Source of the DNA: Clostridia bacterium
GTDB taxonomy: Bacteria > Bacillota > Clostridia > Oscillospirales > Acutalibacteraceae
Assembly (NCBI GenBank): GCA_017631795.1
Contig: JAGBSO010000016.1
Span: 62,001 to 126,000, forward strand
DNA length: 64,000 bases
Direction: 5' to 3'
Positions 8,672-17,702 of the stretch are shown in pieces; position 1 is the first letter of the stretch; every line of letters begins with the position of its first letter. A program made the position numbers and the translations under genes. The notes beneath the pieces were generated by a model that worked only from the letters and a program-made list of their open reading frames with translations, ran no database searches and was not told where the DNA came from.

Positions 8672-10201
8672 TCAATCATCGCTGAAGATTGTTTTCAGCG
8701 ACACCGAAAACTGTGTGTACTTATTTTCAATATTACTGACAGAGATTTTTCCATCGTGAAGTTCAACGATATTTTTAACGATGAACAAACCGAGACCTGC
8801 ACTTTTTGCATCAAGCCCTCTTGATTTGTCACCTTTATAGAATCGTTCAAAGACATGGTCAAGATCTTCGTCTTTTATAACATTTCCGGTGTTTCTTATA
8901 CAAACGATAACATTATTTTCTTGAATATACATTGAAAGAATTATATCACCGCCGGGCTGAGTGAATTTAACTGCATTATCTATAAGATTGTAAAAGACCT
9001 GATTTATCATATCGGGATCAGCTTCAATATAAACCTTTGAAAGAGAATCAAGGCCTTCTACATTAATTTTCTTAATATTTATTTTCTGCTCAAATGCGAT
9101 AAAAATACTGACTATCTGACGGGTAAGATCAAACCGGGACGGATTTATTTTCAGTTCACCGGCCTCCATTTTTGACATATTGAGCATAGAAACAACAAGT
9201 CGTGAAAGTCTTTTAACTTCATCCGAAACAATCTGCAGATAATAATTGCTGTCATCACCCTTGATTGTTCCGTCAAGAATTCCGTCAATAAATCCGCCGA
9301 TGGTTGTCATCGGTGTTTTTAATTCGTGTGATACGTTTGCAACAAAATTTGCTCTTGAATTCTCAAGCTGTTCCAGACTTTCTGCCATTGAATTGATTTC
9401 TGCGGCAAGTTCATCAAATTCTCTTACAGAACTTCTTTCACGCACTTTTATACGGTGTGAAAAATCGCCCTTTGCATATTTTTTTGCTGCGTCACCCATG
9501 TCGCTTACAATTTTACCGAGATTATATGTCAACAGATAAACAACCAATCCCGTTATTATGATAAATCCGATTGCTACAAACGTATAGTCTCTTACAAAAG
9601 TCATTATATGACGTGCAATACCTGCTCTGTAATTCTGAGTGGCAAAAACGATAGCATCGGTTTCAGCTCCGAATTGCCGACGCGATACACATGCAGCAAT
9701 GAAATAGTCTTCATCAAAATATCCGCCGGGATTACCGATTGTTGCCATAATTCCGTCAGCGATGATACCGGTCACAATCTCACCGGGTATCTTCATTTCA
9801 GAATGCTCCTGACATGCTCTTCCGAAATTCTGAATATCATTAGCCTTTGCCAGATGTCCGCAGAATATAACGTTTCCCGACACATCAGCAATAAAAAAAT
9901 CTGCCTTTGATGCTTTTGACGCACTTTCAATGGCATAGCACAGCATTGAAAAAGCATTATCATCGGCAGAATTTTTTTGGATATAATCCTGATAGACCTG
10001 TGCTATATCCTGAGTGTAACTATACAGACCTTGTTTTTGTTCATCTTCCCACATACCGTTAAGAATAAACGGCATGACACTTCCTAAAACAATAAGACTG
10101 ACAATTTCGACAGATAAAAATATTATGATGTATCTTGTTAAAAGACTGACTCTTCTGCGACCTTTTTCTTTAGAGAAATGCATAAGATGTCGACCTTTCA
10201 T
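8672..10201 (-). CDS. Two-component sensor histidine kinase
   Basis: The ATG at 10201 overlaps the regulator's TGA stop (TGATG), suggesting coupled translation; an internal ATG at 10183 preceded by AAAGG is an alternative start. The 509-residue protein has two transmembrane helices (about 20-45 and 206-226) around an extracytoplasmic sensor region, a HAMP linker, a HisKA domain with phospho-acceptor His292 in NVSHELKTP, and a HATPase domain with NLIDNAVKF (N box) and SAGLGLFIVK (G2 box). It should autophosphorylate and pass phosphate to the regulator encoded just upstream. The signal is unknown; the co-operonic HtrA protease suggests envelope or secretion stress. Confidence 0.94.
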   Translation of the reverse strand: MKGRHLMHFSKEKGRRRVSLLTRYIIIFLSVEIVSLIVLGSVMPFILNGMWEDEQKQGLYSYTQDIAQVYQDYIQKNSADDNAFSMLCYAIESASKASKADFFIADVSGNVIFCGHLAKANDIQNFGRACQEHSEMKIPGEIVTGIIADGIMATIGNPGGYFDEDYFIAACVSRRQFGAETDAIVFATQNYRAGIARHIMTFVRDYTFVAIGFIIITGLVVYLLTYNLGKIVSDMGDAAKKYAKGDFSHRIKVRERSSVREFDELAAEINSMAESLEQLENSRANFVANVSHELKTPMTTIGGFIDGILDGTIKGDDSNYYLQIVSDEVKRLSRLVVSMLNMSKMEAGELKINPSRFDLTRQIVSIFIAFEQKINIKKINVEGLDSLSKVYIEADPDMINQVFYNLIDNAVKFTQPGGDIILSMYIQENNVIVCIRNTGNVIKDEDLDHVFERFYKGDKSRGLDAKSAGLGLFIVKNIVELHDGKISVSNIENKYTQFSVSLKTIFSDD

Positions 10202-10890
10202 CAATCTTTTGTTTCAAACTTATATCCGACACTCCAGACTGTTTTCAGATCCCATTTATCGGACACGCCTTCAAGTTTTTCACGAAGTCTTTTTACATGA
10301 ACGTCAACTGTTCTTGAGTCTCCGTAATAATCAAAGCCCCATACTTCATCAAGCAACTGATCTCTTGTGAAAACTCTGTTGGGATTGCTTGCGAGATGGA
10401 AAATAAGTTCAAGCTCTTTGGGAGGTGTATCAACATGAACTCCGCCTACCTTAAGCTCATAATTTGTAAGGTTGATTGAAAGATTGTCGTAATGAACTTC
10501 CTTTATCTGGTCTGCAACAGCAGAAACTGATCTTCTGAGAACAGCTTTTATACGTGCAAGAACTTCCTTTGTTTCAAAGGGTTTTACAACATAATCATCC
10601 GCACCAAGCTCAAGACCGAGAACTTTATCAAATGTTTCACCCTTAGCTGAAAGCATGACTATAGGCACATTTGATGTATTTCTGATCTTTCTGCAGACCT
10701 GCCAACCGTCGAGTCCGGGAAGCATAACATCAAGCAGAATGAGATCAGGCTTGATTTCAGCAAAAGCATTTACTGCATCAAGACCATCATTGATAATAAC
10801 GGTTTCGTATTTTTCTTTTTCAAGGTAAAGTCTGAGAAGTTTGCAAATGTTGACATCATCATCAACAATCATTATTGTTTCGTTTGCCAT
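10201..10890 (-). CDS. OmpR/PhoB-family response regulator
   Basis: Start at the ATG at 10890, preceded by a GGGAGAGG site; the longer frame to 10965 adds unrelated residues. The 229-residue protein has an N-terminal receiver domain with the acidic pocket (VDDD, residues 9-12), phospho-acceptor Asp54 in LLDVMLPGLDG, Ser/Thr and Lys (MLSAKG), and a C-terminal winged-helix domain with VFTRDQLLDEVWG and DSRTVDVHVKRLREKLE typical of OmpR-type DNA-binding proteins. It is the partner of the downstream kinase and probably controls this operon, including htrA. Confidence 0.95.
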   Translation of the reverse strand: MANETIMIVDDDVNICKLLRLYLEKEKYETVIINDGLDAVNAFAEIKPDLILLDVMLPGLDGWQVCRKIRNTSNVPIVMLSAKGETFDKVLGLELGADDYVVKPFETKEVLARIKAVLRRSVSAVADQIKEVHYDNLSINLTNYELKVGGVHVDTPPKELELIFHLASNPNRVFTRDQLLDEVWGFDYYGDSRTVDVHVKRLREKLEGVSDKWDLKTVWSVGYKFETKD

Positions 10891-10908
10891 TTTTATCCTC
10901 TCCCGTTT

Positions 10909-10938
10909 TATAAACAGTAAAAGTTTTTCCGTTATCAA
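10909..10938 (-). promoter_or_regulatory. Possible promoter for the regulator-kinase-htrA operon
   Basis: On the minus strand TTGATA (10938-10933) and TTTATA (10914-10909) are 18 bp apart. The match is moderate, and read-through from the gene at 12834 is also possible. Confidence 0.4.
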
Positions 10939-10974
10939 AAAAGGAATCACTTTTTTACCGTTCAATTTTTTAAT

Positions 10975-12834
10975 TTACTTTTTTTTCTGTTTATTGTTTT
11001 TTGCACCGAAAAACTTCATAAACAGTCCGAGACAAGCGCCGAATATAACTACCAGCGAAACCGAAAACAGAATAACACTGGTTGTATTGCTGAAGAGATC
11101 TGTAAACCAGTTACCGGTATCCGTAACAGGTGTTTCTGTCGGATATTTATTTCCATCATCAGGAAGAATAACGGTATCTGCCGGTTTCATATCAGGCATT
11201 CCGTTACCTGTGTTAAAACCGATGTTTCCGATGTTGAGATTACCGAAATCCATGCTCTGTGTTGAATTGCCTGACTGCCCGAAAGTATCAAGTCCGCCAA
11301 CACCACCGATATTTTCTGTGTTTACATTTGAATCATTATCTTTTGAATAGCCGAACAACTGAGAAAAAAATGCGCCTATGCCGAGAGAATTACCGTCAAA
11401 CTCAGGCAACAGAAGTGTGGTGATGCTGAGAATTCTCTGGGGAATTTCAAAAGGCACTTTGCTGATAATATCGGCAAAAGATGAATCCATACCCATATCG
11501 CCGAGAACTTTATCGACAAAATCTGTCATACTTCCGAATGCATCTGAAATTGTGCTGCCCTGAACAGATTCCTTTTTTCCCTGATATACATTCAGTTTAT
11601 ATGAAGATGATATTTTTGCACCGGTTTTATCTGTATATTCAACCGTTATTACCAGAGGAATCATCTCTGCTTCCTTGTCAATAGCAACGCTTACATAATA
11701 GTTTTCCCTGACATCGTTATCGTTGACAAACACATCAACCTTTGTGCCGTCCGATTCGCTTGTCACACCGATTGTCTGGGGATAAAGCCAGATTGTGTCA
11801 CGTTTGTAATTGAGCTGAACATCATATTCATATACGTCAGCGTAAAATTCGCCTTCTTCAAGATTGAAGTATGTTGTATTCTGACTCACAATATCAAATG
11901 CTGTTTCGTATGACACGGAATCTCTGACAGTAACGCCGTACTCCTTGCCTATAAGCTGCAGCAGATAGAATGCAAGGTTATCTTTCTTTACGGCTTTGTC
12001 AAATCCGTCAGGATCAATTGTGACTTCATAAATCCTGCACATGATCGCACAAAGATATTTATTCTTGATTTCCTCAAATGTTGCAGTTGAAGAGTCAATG
12101 GATATTCCCTGTGCTCTGATTGTCATTATTGCAATCAGTCTGTAAACTTCTTCTTCGGGAGTATCTGATGTGACATTGTATCCCGCACTGTAAAGCATAT
12201 ATTTGCCTGCTGCAAGAACATAATCCTTCAGGTCATTCACATCTGAATCCTTGTCAAATCTTATCACAAGATCAACATTCAGCCCCAGAGTCTGGGAAAT
12301 GTATGATGTAAAAGCCTGATAAAGACCTGTTCCTCTTTTTACAACAAAATCTTCATCTTTTGTTACGATTGTGAACAACGCTCTTGCGATAAGCTTTGTT
12401 TCCTGAGTATCTTCAGACGGGTAAACAATGCCCAGACTTTCAAGATACGCACGTATAAATTCATCAGAATAACTCTTATCGGTGCCGTTTGCAAAGCTCA
12501 TTGTAAGCTCAAGCATGTACAGATAAAGAACATTTGCCATATCCTCATCAAGAGTATATATCGCCTGATAAGATGCAACTTCTTCCTTGAATGTTTCTGC
12601 AGTTGCACTGTACGGATACTGCGCCTTTGCAACTATTGTATTTCGCTGAGAAAGACCGTCGACAGAAGACATATTTTCCTTTACTATCAGATCTTTCAGC
12701 CATGAGAGATTCGGTGAATCATACATATACTGTGTTTCTGCCATCACAAGCGCATACGCACTCAGACTGCACGACAGAACAGTAAACAGCATGACAACCG
12801 CCATAAAAACTGCTGTGAGTTTTCTAATTTTCAT
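10975..12834 (-). CDS. Secreted, C-terminally membrane-anchored protein of unknown function
   Basis: Start at the ATG at 12834 with GGAGG upstream. The 619-residue protein begins with a Sec-type signal peptide (residues 1-30, MKIRKLTAVFMAV and on) and ends with a single transmembrane helix followed by a short basic tail (KKFF...NNKQKKK), so most of it should be displayed outside the cell and held in the membrane. No sortase LPXTG motif is present. The central part is rich in charged and aromatic residues, with no recognised catalytic signature; a Gly/Asn-rich linker precedes the anchor. It lies 84 bp upstream of the two-component/HtrA genes on the same strand, which suggests an envelope role, possibly as a substrate or accessory of that module. 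Function unknown. Confidence 0.75.
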   Translation of the reverse strand: MKIRKLTAVFMAVVMLFTVLSCSLSAYALVMAETQYMYDSPNLSWLKDLIVKENMSSVDGLSQRNTIVAKAQYPYSATAETFKEEVASYQAIYTLDEDMANVLYLYMLELTMSFANGTDKSYSDEFIRAYLESLGIVYPSEDTQETKLIARALFTIVTKDEDFVVKRGTGLYQAFTSYISQTLGLNVDLVIRFDKDSDVNDLKDYVLAAGKYMLYSAGYNVTSDTPEEEVYRLIAIMTIRAQGISIDSSTATFEEIKNKYLCAIMCRIYEVTIDPDGFDKAVKKDNLAFYLLQLIGKEYGVTVRDSVSYETAFDIVSQNTTYFNLEEGEFYADVYEYDVQLNYKRDTIWLYPQTIGVTSESDGTKVDVFVNDNDVRENYYVSVAIDKEAEMIPLVITVEYTDKTGAKISSSYKLNVYQGKKESVQGSTISDAFGSMTDFVDKVLGDMGMDSSFADIISKVPFEIPQRILSITTLLLPEFDGNSLGIGAFFSQLFGYSKDNDSNVNTENIGGVGGLDTFGQSGNSTQSMDFGNLNIGNIGFNTGNGMPDMKPADTVILPDDGNKYPTETPVTDTGNWFTDLFSNTTSVILFSVSLVVIFGACLGLFMKFFGAKNNKQKKK

Positions 12835-12891
12835 TATTTTTCCTCCGGAATTTTCATCTTCCCGCATATATATTTATTCTTATACATAATA

Positions 12892-12920
12892 ATAATATAA
12901 TTTTTTTAATAAGATGTCAA
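12892..12920 (-). promoter_or_regulatory. Promoter for the membrane-anchored protein gene
   Basis: On the minus strand a perfect TTGACA (12920-12915) is followed after 17 bp by TATTAT (12897-12892). Confidence 0.82.
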
Positions 12921-12944
12921 GTGTCTGCCATATATTTATTAGTA

Positions 12945-12974
12945 TTGAAATCAGATAAAGTTTTGTGATATAAT
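12945..12974 (+). promoter_or_regulatory. Promoter for the CotH-family gene
   Basis: TTGAAA at 12945-12950 and TATAAT at 12969-12974 are separated by 18 bp, 25 bp upstream of the start codon. It diverges from the promoter at 12892. Confidence 0.75.
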
Positions 12975-12998
12975 GCAGAAAAGCAAAGGAGTGAAGTT

Positions 12999-15002
12999 AT
13001 GAAAAATAAAGTTAAATTTATTTTTTCTGCATTTGCAGTCATATTGCTTACTGTGTCTCTTTTTATAAGCGTTTCTGCAGCAGAGAATCAGATAACATCT
13101 TTCACCGTGAATGCAGAAAACGCAGAAACCGGTTCAGACCTCGGTGCTGTCGACTGGTATAAAGGTGCAGACGGAGTTTATTACATGTTTCTGCCCGCAA
13201 ACACAGACAAAAGCAACATCACAGTATGGTTTACGGCAGACGATGATGTCTTCTGCGGTGAAACAAAGCTCACAAGCGGAGAATCAACTTCTGTTTTTGC
13301 AAGCGGTGACACATTTGTGATCACTTGTGGTGAAACAGCCTATAATCTGAAATTTTTACAGTCAAGCAGCATCGGCTCCATCTATGTAAATACGGAATCC
13401 GGGAATATGAATGCTGTTCACGCCGACAAATCACATAAAGAACCGGGAAATATTCTCATTCTCAATAAAGACGGTGATGTACAGTATGACGGAGCACTTG
13501 ATTACATAAAAGGCAGAGGCAATTCTACATGGACTTTAGAGAAAAAGCCTTACAATATCAAGCTTGACAAAAAAGCGGATCTGTTTGAAATGGGCAAACA
13601 CAAAAGCTGGTGTCTTCTTGCTAACGCAAGCGACTGGTCAATGATAAAGAATCAGCTTGCATATGACCTTGCAAGCAAACTCGGCATTTACACAACTTCA
13701 GGCACTTTCCAGGTCAACCTTTATCTCAACGGAGAATATGCAGGCCTTTATCTGCTGACTGAAAAAGTGGATATCGGTGAAAACCGTGTGGATATCTATG
13801 ACCTTGAAGGTGAAACAGAAGAAGTAAACAACAAAGACCTTGATGAATACAAACTCGCAGGCAAACAGAATTCAAGAGAATTCGGTTCAATAAAATATGC
13901 AGACATTCCCAATAATCCCAAGGAAATCACAGGCGGATACCTGCTTGAGCTTGAAAAAATTTACCGCTATGTTGATGAAGCATCAGGTTTTATCACAAAC
14001 ATAGGACAGGCTGTTGTTGTAAAAACTCCCGAATATGCAAGTAAAGCACAGGTGGAATACATCAGCAGATACTATCAGGAGTTTGAAGATGCGCTCTATT
14101 CCGCAACAGGTTACAACTCAAAAGGCAAACATTATTCGGATTATATAGATGTTGATTCCCTTGCAAGAATGTATGTCATCTACGAATTCACATCAAACTT
14201 TGACGGATGCAGTTCAAGCTTCTATCTTTGGAAAGATGTTGACGGCAAACTCACTGCAGGTCCGTTGTGGGACTTTGACCTTTCACTCGGCCATATTCAG
14301 CCGAATGACCTTATAAATCATGTCGCAAACGTTGCTGACCCGAATCTGCTCTACGTTCAGACCTGTTTCATCGGCAACCATGCAGAAAACAAAAAAGCTC
14401 TGCTTGCACAGGCTTTCACTCACAGCGATTTCCAGGAAAAAGTCCAGCAGATATGGGCAGATGATTTTGAATCATATTATCCGTTTTTCTATGAAAACAT
14501 TGAGCTTTTCAAAGATGAAATACAGTCTTCCGCTGTAATGAACTCAATAAGATGGAACACATACGGTACAACAAATACTGCAGAAATCATCGGACATTAC
14601 GGCAGACAGGTTGATGTCATCACAAACTTTGTGAATGCAAGACATCCTTTCCTTCAGAATGTATTTTCAAAAGATACTTATTTCGTCAAATATGATATCG
14701 GCAAATACGGTAAAGCTCTTGTACATGACACAACAATCTACAATGCAGGAGACACGGCAACAGTGCTTTCTGCACCCGCATCAACATCAACAAGCAGAAT
14801 GTTCATAGGCTGGTCAACAAATCCCGACGGCACAGGTGATGTTTATGTTGCAGGCAGCGAAATAACAGTTTCAGAAAACATCACACTTTATGCACAGTGG
14901 GAAAAGAAAGACGCTGTAAAATCCGTAATTCAGAATTTCTTTAATAAGATTGCGGAATTCTTTAATCAGGTCATTGAATTTTTCACACAGTTATTCAAGT
15001 AA
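12999..15002 (+). CDS. Secreted CotH-kinase-family protein with InlB-type repeat
   Basis: The ATG at 12999 follows AAGGAG. The 667-residue protein has a signal peptide (residues 1-28), then a CotH domain: GRGNSTWTLEKKPYNIKLDKK, KSWCLLANASDWSMIKN, YLNGEYAGLYLLTEKVD and PLWDFDLSLG, motifs shared with CotH proteins that phosphorylate secreted proteins in spores. Near the C-terminus is one InlB/Listeria-Bacteroides-type repeat (FIGWSTNPDGTG ... ITLYAQW), a small cell-surface fold. The last 25 residues form a strongly amphipathic Phe-rich helix ending in LFK. The protein is probably extracellular and surface-associated. In gut Clostridia, CotH proteins are often not spore-related, so a coat role should not be assumed. 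Confidence 0.85.
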   Translation: MKNKVKFIFSAFAVILLTVSLFISVSAAENQITSFTVNAENAETGSDLGAVDWYKGADGVYYMFLPANTDKSNITVWFTADDDVFCGETKLTSGESTSVFASGDTFVITCGETAYNLKFLQSSSIGSIYVNTESGNMNAVHADKSHKEPGNILILNKDGDVQYDGALDYIKGRGNSTWTLEKKPYNIKLDKKADLFEMGKHKSWCLLANASDWSMIKNQLAYDLASKLGIYTTSGTFQVNLYLNGEYAGLYLLTEKVDIGENRVDIYDLEGETEEVNNKDLDEYKLAGKQNSREFGSIKYADIPNNPKEITGGYLLELEKIYRYVDEASGFITNIGQAVVVKTPEYASKAQVEYISRYYQEFEDALYSATGYNSKGKHYSDYIDVDSLARMYVIYEFTSNFDGCSSSFYLWKDVDGKLTAGPLWDFDLSLGHIQPNDLINHVANVADPNLLYVQTCFIGNHAENKKALLAQAFTHSDFQEKVQQIWADDFESYYPFFYENIELFKDEIQSSAVMNSIRWNTYGTTNTAEIIGHYGRQVDVITNFVNARHPFLQNVFSKDTYFVKYDIGKYGKALVHDTTIYNAGDTATVLSAPASTSTSRMFIGWSTNPDGTGDVYVAGSEITVSENITLYAQWEKKDAVKSVIQNFFNKIAEFFNQVIEFFTQLFK

Positions 15003-15007
15003 AAAAC

Positions 15008-15035
15008 AAAGAGCAGGATTACCTGCTCTTTTTTT
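15008..15035. terminator. Bidirectional terminator after the CotH gene
   Basis: A perfect 10-bp stem (15008-15017 with 15022-15031) with a 4-nt loop is followed by a T tract. It lies between convergent genes. Confidence 0.85.
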
Positions 15036-15915
15036 ATATATCAGTCCTTACAAGTTTTCCGTCAAGAATCGAAAACTCCATACAATCGTCAAGATTACCG
15101 TTGTTATCACGGATTGTTGTTTTATCCGAAACAGCAATCGTCTTATAATCGTTTGAAGTAAGCGTTACCACAACGCTGTCACACTCACAATTCCAGACTT
15201 CACTGAAAGAATAATTGACAATCATGGGATTCTGTGCTGTTTCCGTCTCATCATCTGCGGTCACTTCAACTCCGAAACACATATTGTCACCTTTGAAAAA
15301 CGTGATTTCCGCAACACGGACGTTATCTGTATGGCCGTCTGTGGAAATAATCACACTTGCGATGTCTTCAAATTCTGCCGCTTCAACACTGACGACCTCA
15401 CTACTTACGGTATCTGCTGTAGCGTTTGAAAAGATAAAGAATCCTGTTGCAATAAGCACTGCAAAAATCAATACAGGCACAGCAATCACCAATGCAAGAA
15501 CAACTCTGAGCCCTTTGTCTTTTTTCTGTTTCACAGGCTTTTCCAGTTTCATATATTCAGGCACAGGATTGGAACAATTAGGACAAAGATTCCAGTCATA
15601 AGCCAACGGATGCAGACATTTCGGGCATGTCTGTTTTAACGGATACGCACATTCCGGACAGACCAGAAATTCATTCATAACTTTTTTTCCGCATTTCGGA
15701 CAGCAATTTGCACCGTTTTCATTTCTGAGAATAAGATAAATGATCAATCCGATAAAACCGGGTATAAAAATTGTCACTGCAGTCCACAGCACTGCATTCA
15801 TTCCTCTGTGTGTTGCGTCTTTATATACGTAAATTCCCGTTGCAACAGGAATTGCAATACATATAATTGCCAACGCAATAAACATAATCAAAAAACCGAA
15901 ACCTACAGCTTCCAT
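15034..15915 (-). CDS. Zinc-ribbon membrane protein, last gene of the ECF sigma operon
   Basis: The 293-residue protein starts 10 bases after an AAGGAG site. It has two N-terminal hydrophobic segments (residues 5-30 and 38-62), then a string of CxxC pairs (CPKCGKK, CPECAYP, CPKCLHP, CPNCSNP) forming two double zinc ribbons, a third transmembrane helix (about 133-157), and an extracytoplasmic C-terminal domain rich in Val, Thr and acidic residues. It is a clear paralogue of the next gene upstream; both share the phrase GFIGLIIYLI before the zinc ribbons. Role unknown. Its position in a sigma-factor operon suggests signal sensing or envelope maintenance. Confidence 0.75.
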   Translation of the reverse strand: MEAVGFGFLIMFIALAIICIAIPVATGIYVYKDATHRGMNAVLWTAVTIFIPGFIGLIIYLILRNENGANCCPKCGKKVMNEFLVCPECAYPLKQTCPKCLHPLAYDWNLCPNCSNPVPEYMKLEKPVKQKKDKGLRVVLALVIAVPVLIFAVLIATGFFIFSNATADTVSSEVVSVEAAEFEDIASVIISTDGHTDNVRVAEITFFKGDNMCFGVEVTADDETETAQNPMIVNYSFSEVWNCECDSVVVTLTSNDYKTIAVSDKTTIRDNNGNLDDCMEFSILDGKLVRTDI

Positions 15916-15933
15916 AATTCAACACTCCTTTTA

Positions 15934-16908
15934 TCAAAAAGTAACAATCTCTTCTGTTATATCTTCCGTAATAACTTCAGGTACTGAATCTGAATTTATT
16001 TCTGTTTCAGTTTCAGTTGCTGTTTCTGTTGCAGAATATTCAACATCTGCAACTTCAAGAATTTCATAATCTGTTGTTTCACCGTTTGTGATAATTGTCA
16101 CATCCACAGCACGGTCACAGTAAAATTCAAAATATGAAAGTCCCGTGCCGTTTTCAGTTGCCTGATCATAATATGAAATTTCAACATGCGTACCGTTCAG
16201 AACAGAATCTTCCGCATCATACATTCCGTCATTTCTGTATACGATCAGACTTGTAGTAACGTCACTGATACCGTATATTTCTTCAACTTCTTTCAGAGCA
16301 TAAACGCCTTCACCCTTTTTGTCACAGTCCGAAATCCATTTATCTATATCAATTTCGGAACAATACACTTCTTCAGGCGAAACATGTGTTGCATAGAAAG
16401 ATTCAACATGCACATCCTCTGCGGAAAAAATCAGTATTCCTGCAATAATAAGCAGACAAAGAAAAACAGGAATAAGAATAACAAGCAGAAGAATACGTTT
16501 CATGCCTTTATCTTTCTGAGGTTTTGCAATCTTTTTCAGTTTCATGTCTTCGGGAATTTCATTCGCACATGTGGGACATACATTCCAGTTACGCTCCACA
16601 GTTCTTCCGCAGGTCGGACAAACTCTGCTCTTTAACGAAAAACCGCATCCGGGACAGACAGAAAAGTTTTCACTGATGTTTTTTCCGCACTTGGGACAAT
16701 TAAGAACACAATGCTCTGATCTTACAATCAGATAGATAATAAGTCCTATGAATCCCGGTGCAAAAACAGCAAGTAATGTCCACAGGATACCGTTCATGTT
16801 TCTTTTTTTTGCATCATCGTAAACATACAGACCGATTGCAACAGGCAGAATAACCGATAAAATTGCAATTGTTATTATTATCGTTATAAGAATCACGCTT
16901 GTTATCAT
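15934..16908 (-). CDS. Zinc-ribbon membrane protein, paralogue of the downstream gene
   Basis: The 324-residue protein begins with an ATG that overlaps the stop of the 97-residue gene (ATGA). It has N-terminal membrane segments (about 3-28 and 37-63), two double zinc ribbons (CPKCGKN, CPGCGFS, CPTCGRT, CPTCANE), a further transmembrane helix (about 141-165), and an extracytoplasmic C-terminal domain ending in a Glu/Thr-rich tail. Compared with its paralogue, the membrane and zinc parts are well conserved while the outer domains differ, as expected if the outside part recognises different ligands. It may act with the 97-residue protein in controlling the sigma factor; this is inference from gene order. 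Confidence 0.75.
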   Translation of the reverse strand: MITSVILITIIITIAILSVILPVAIGLYVYDDAKKRNMNGILWTLLAVFAPGFIGLIIYLIVRSEHCVLNCPKCGKNISENFSVCPGCGFSLKSRVCPTCGRTVERNWNVCPTCANEIPEDMKLKKIAKPQKDKGMKRILLLVILIPVFLCLLIIAGILIFSAEDVHVESFYATHVSPEEVYCSEIDIDKWISDCDKKGEGVYALKEVEEIYGISDVTTSLIVYRNDGMYDAEDSVLNGTHVEISYYDQATENGTGLSYFEFYCDRAVDVTIITNGETTDYEILEVADVEYSATETATETETEINSDSVPEVITEDITEEIVTF

Positions 16909-17198
16909 AATATATCACTCCTTAAAGAATCAGTTTTGCCTTTATAATAAAATAACACCGATATAATTCCGTTACCCACAACAGAAATACAGGTTGCAAC
17001 AACGAGAAGAATTGCGAATATAACAGAATCTTTTATTACAAGAAAAGCAAGCAATATCATTGCAATAACAATTATAACAGATGCAATACGAAGCAATGTA
17101 ATCTGTTTTTTCATTTCTCTGCGTTCAAGCTCTTTCTGAAGTTTATATTCTGTAACAACAGGTGGCTGAAACTGTTCAAAGTCATAAACCGTATTCAT
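16905..17198 (-). CDS. Small membrane protein, candidate anti-sigma partner
   Basis: The 97-residue protein overlaps the sigma-factor gene by 17 bp and has an AGGAGG site inside the end of that gene. It has a charged cytoplasmic N-terminus (about 40 residues, EKELERREMKK-like) and two transmembrane helices (about 40-60 and 64-88). Genes in this position, directly after and overlapping an ECF sigma gene, usually encode the membrane anti-sigma factor. The zinc-binding anti-sigma motif HxxxCxxC is absent, so if it has that role it belongs to another class. No other function can be read from the sequence. Confidence 0.7.
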   Translation of the reverse strand: MNTVYDFEQFQPPVVTEYKLQKELERREMKKQITLLRIASVIIVIAMILLAFLVIKDSVIFAILLVVATCISVVGNGIISVLFYYKGKTDSLRSDIL

Positions 17199-17676
17199 CC
17201 CGAAGTACCTCCTTTAATATTTTTTTCGCTTTGTTAAGTCTTGATTTTACCGTACCGACGGGAATTCCCAGAGCTTCTGCTGTCCGTTTTTCCCCAAGAT
17301 CATTGAAATAAAACAGAATCACGGTCATTCTCAGTTTTTTGTCAAGAGAATCAACAGCTTCACGGATTTCTTTGTTTTTCCGTTCATCATCGCTTACAGC
17401 TACATTCATAAGCACGCTGTCTTTTTCTGCTGTTGTTGCAAACGAGTCAAAAACCGGACTGCGTTTTTTCCGTCTTGCCATATCCCTGTATGTATTGACG
17501 GCAATTTTTGTAATCCATGGTTCAAAAGGCTTGTCGGTATTGTATGAATCCAGTTTTTTCATAGCTTTGAGCCATGTTTCCTGATACAGGTCGTCCGCAT
17601 CAGGCACAGAAGCACACAACGTCATACAAAGACCGTAAAGTCTTTTTCCGTATTGTTCAATATAGTAATTTATCAA
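17182..17676 (-). CDS. ECF-family RNA polymerase sigma factor
   Basis: The 164-residue protein starts at a TTG codon (17676-17674) placed 8 bases after AGGAGG; no better ATG exists, and an upstream shift would lose the ribosome site. Region 2 is visible as DADDLYQETWLKAMKKLDSY with the WITKIAVNTYRDMARRKKR recognition helix, and region 4 as LDKKLRMTVILFYFNDLGEKRTAEALGIPVGTVKSRLNKAKKIL. This is the compact sigma2-sigma4 layout of extracytoplasmic-function sigma factors. An ECF-type promoter lies just upstream (TGAACC, 16 bp, CGTA), consistent with autoregulation. The three genes downstream all encode membrane proteins, probably its control apparatus or regulon. Confidence 0.93.
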   Translation of the reverse strand: MINYYIEQYGKRLYGLCMTLCASVPDADDLYQETWLKAMKKLDSYNTDKPFEPWITKIAVNTYRDMARRKKRSPVFDSFATTAEKDSVLMNVAVSDDERKNKEIREAVDSLDKKLRMTVILFYFNDLGEKRTAEALGIPVGTVKSRLNKAKKILKEVLRDEYGL

Positions 17677-17702
17677 CGCCTGTGCCTCCTTTCACTTACA
17701 TA

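Noticed and set aside
10841-11350. A 169-codon open frame on the plus strand across the regulator upstream region
   Set aside because: It overlaps the 3' end of the membrane-anchored protein gene on the opposite strand and lacks a ribosome site and family motifs.
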